Assembly: GCA_023356515.1 (NCBI GenBank)
Contig: JAKQYG010000289.1
Coordinates: forward strand, 1-5,603
Direction: 5' to 3'
DNA length: 5,603 bases
Source of the DNA: Trichodesmium sp. MAG_R04
Lineage (GTDB): Bacteria; Cyanobacteriota; Cyanobacteriia; Cyanobacteriales; Microcoleaceae
Notes under the pieces: generated by a model
The model's input: the letters and a program-made list of their open reading frames with translations, nothing else
What the model was told of the DNA's origin: nothing
Databases searched by the model: none
Shown: positions 5,446 to 5,603 of the stretch, one piece after another
Position numbering within the stretch: position 1 is the stretch's first letter
Layout: each line of letters opens with the position of its first letter
Translations under genes and position numbers: made by a program

Positions 5446-5603
5446 ATGAAAATAGGCGATCGTGTTCGCGTTTGTAGTTCTCCCAGTGTCAATTCACAAG
5501 ATATTTTCAGATTAAATGCAGACACAATATCTGGAGATGACCTGTTATTTAGGAGTGCTGAAGACACACTTCTTTTTAATAAAAAAAAGAAAACAAAAAA
5601 AAA
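5446..5603 (+). CDS. Small protein of unknown function, 3' end outside the window
   Basis: An open frame of 52 codons with no stop before the edge. It starts at ATG with a well-spaced AGAAGG and carries a partial HIP1 site (GGCGATCG, 5455-5462), as coding DNA in this genome does. The protein begins MKIGDRVRVCSS, a typical first strand of small SH3-like barrels; cyanobacterial ferredoxin-thioredoxin reductase variable chain (FtrV) begins in much the same way. The following residues (NSQDIFRLNADTISGDDLL) do not continue as FtrV, lacking the expected HPEH-type segment, so I do not assign a family. The last codons are nearly all Lys because of an A-rich tract, which may not be genuine coding sequence. 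It could be an intact unknown gene, a gene broken near the contig end, or a short SH3-like protein. Confidence 0.45.
   Translation, partial: MKIGDRVRVCSSPSVNSQDIFRLNADTISGDDLLFRSAEDTLLFNKKKKTKK
5581..5603. repeat. Poly-A tract at the window edge
   Basis: 21 of 23 bases are A, interrupted by G5589 and C5594. It may be a real low-complexity stretch or an assembly artefact at a contig end. Confidence 0.6.

Noticed and set aside
5486..5532. GTGTC/GACAC and AGATATT/AATATCT inverted repeats in the last gene, considered as a group II intron 5' end
   Set aside because: The start does not match a GTGYG intron boundary well, the stems cross each other, and no intron domain or reverse transcriptase is visible.
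5325..5567. 80-codon minus-strand open frame
   Set aside because: It overlaps the plus-strand frame from 5446 that has a Shine-Dalgarno and a partial HIP1 site, resembles no family I know, and extends into the phosphatase 3' spacer.

Overview
This window looks like a piece of an AT-rich cyanobacterial chromosome. The evidence is three perfect GCGATCGC octamers (the HIP1 repeat that is over-represented in many cyanobacteria) and a set of proteins that all read as cyanobacterial: PurQ/PurS, a Zur-type Fur regulator, an Slr1128-type stomatin-like protein with a short NfeD partner, and a zinc-ribbon/PP2C phosphatase. The low GC, long intergenic stretches and two-copy heptamer repeats at several junctions would suit a filamentous non-heterocystous genus such as Trichodesmium or Okeania; that placement is inference only.

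Layout. Positions 1-707 (minus strand) hold the 5' end of purQ, a 247-base spacer and purS. These encode two of the three subunits of FGAM synthase in purine synthesis. Divergent from purS, and very close to it, is a zinc-responsive Fur-family repressor gene (zur/furB, 767-1162, plus). It runs head-on, with 12 bases between stop codons, into a two-gene minus-strand operon (nfeD at 2177-2641, then the SPFH/stomatin gene at 1175-2140), a classic membrane-protein pair. A 724-base gap (2642-3365) follows, with no convincing gene but several repeats, a possible folded element and a near-consensus promoter. That promoter drives a 645-residue PP2C phosphatase (3366-5303, plus). A last small gene starts at 5446 and runs off the window in a poly-A tract.

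Most of the content is housekeeping. The most unusual item is the phosphatase. Its first ~245 residues resemble the front of cyanobacterial zinc-ribbon Ser/Thr kinases (four-Cys ribbon, GDRY, KPSKP), but the glycine loop, catalytic lysine, HRD and DFG appear lost. I read it as a pseudokinase fused to an intact PP2C domain and a C-terminal membrane anchor. Its promoter is also notable: the -35 element is one copy of a TTGACTT motif whose inverted and direct copies surround the -10 box, suggesting an operator. I see no CRISPR array, tRNA, rRNA or complete mobile element.
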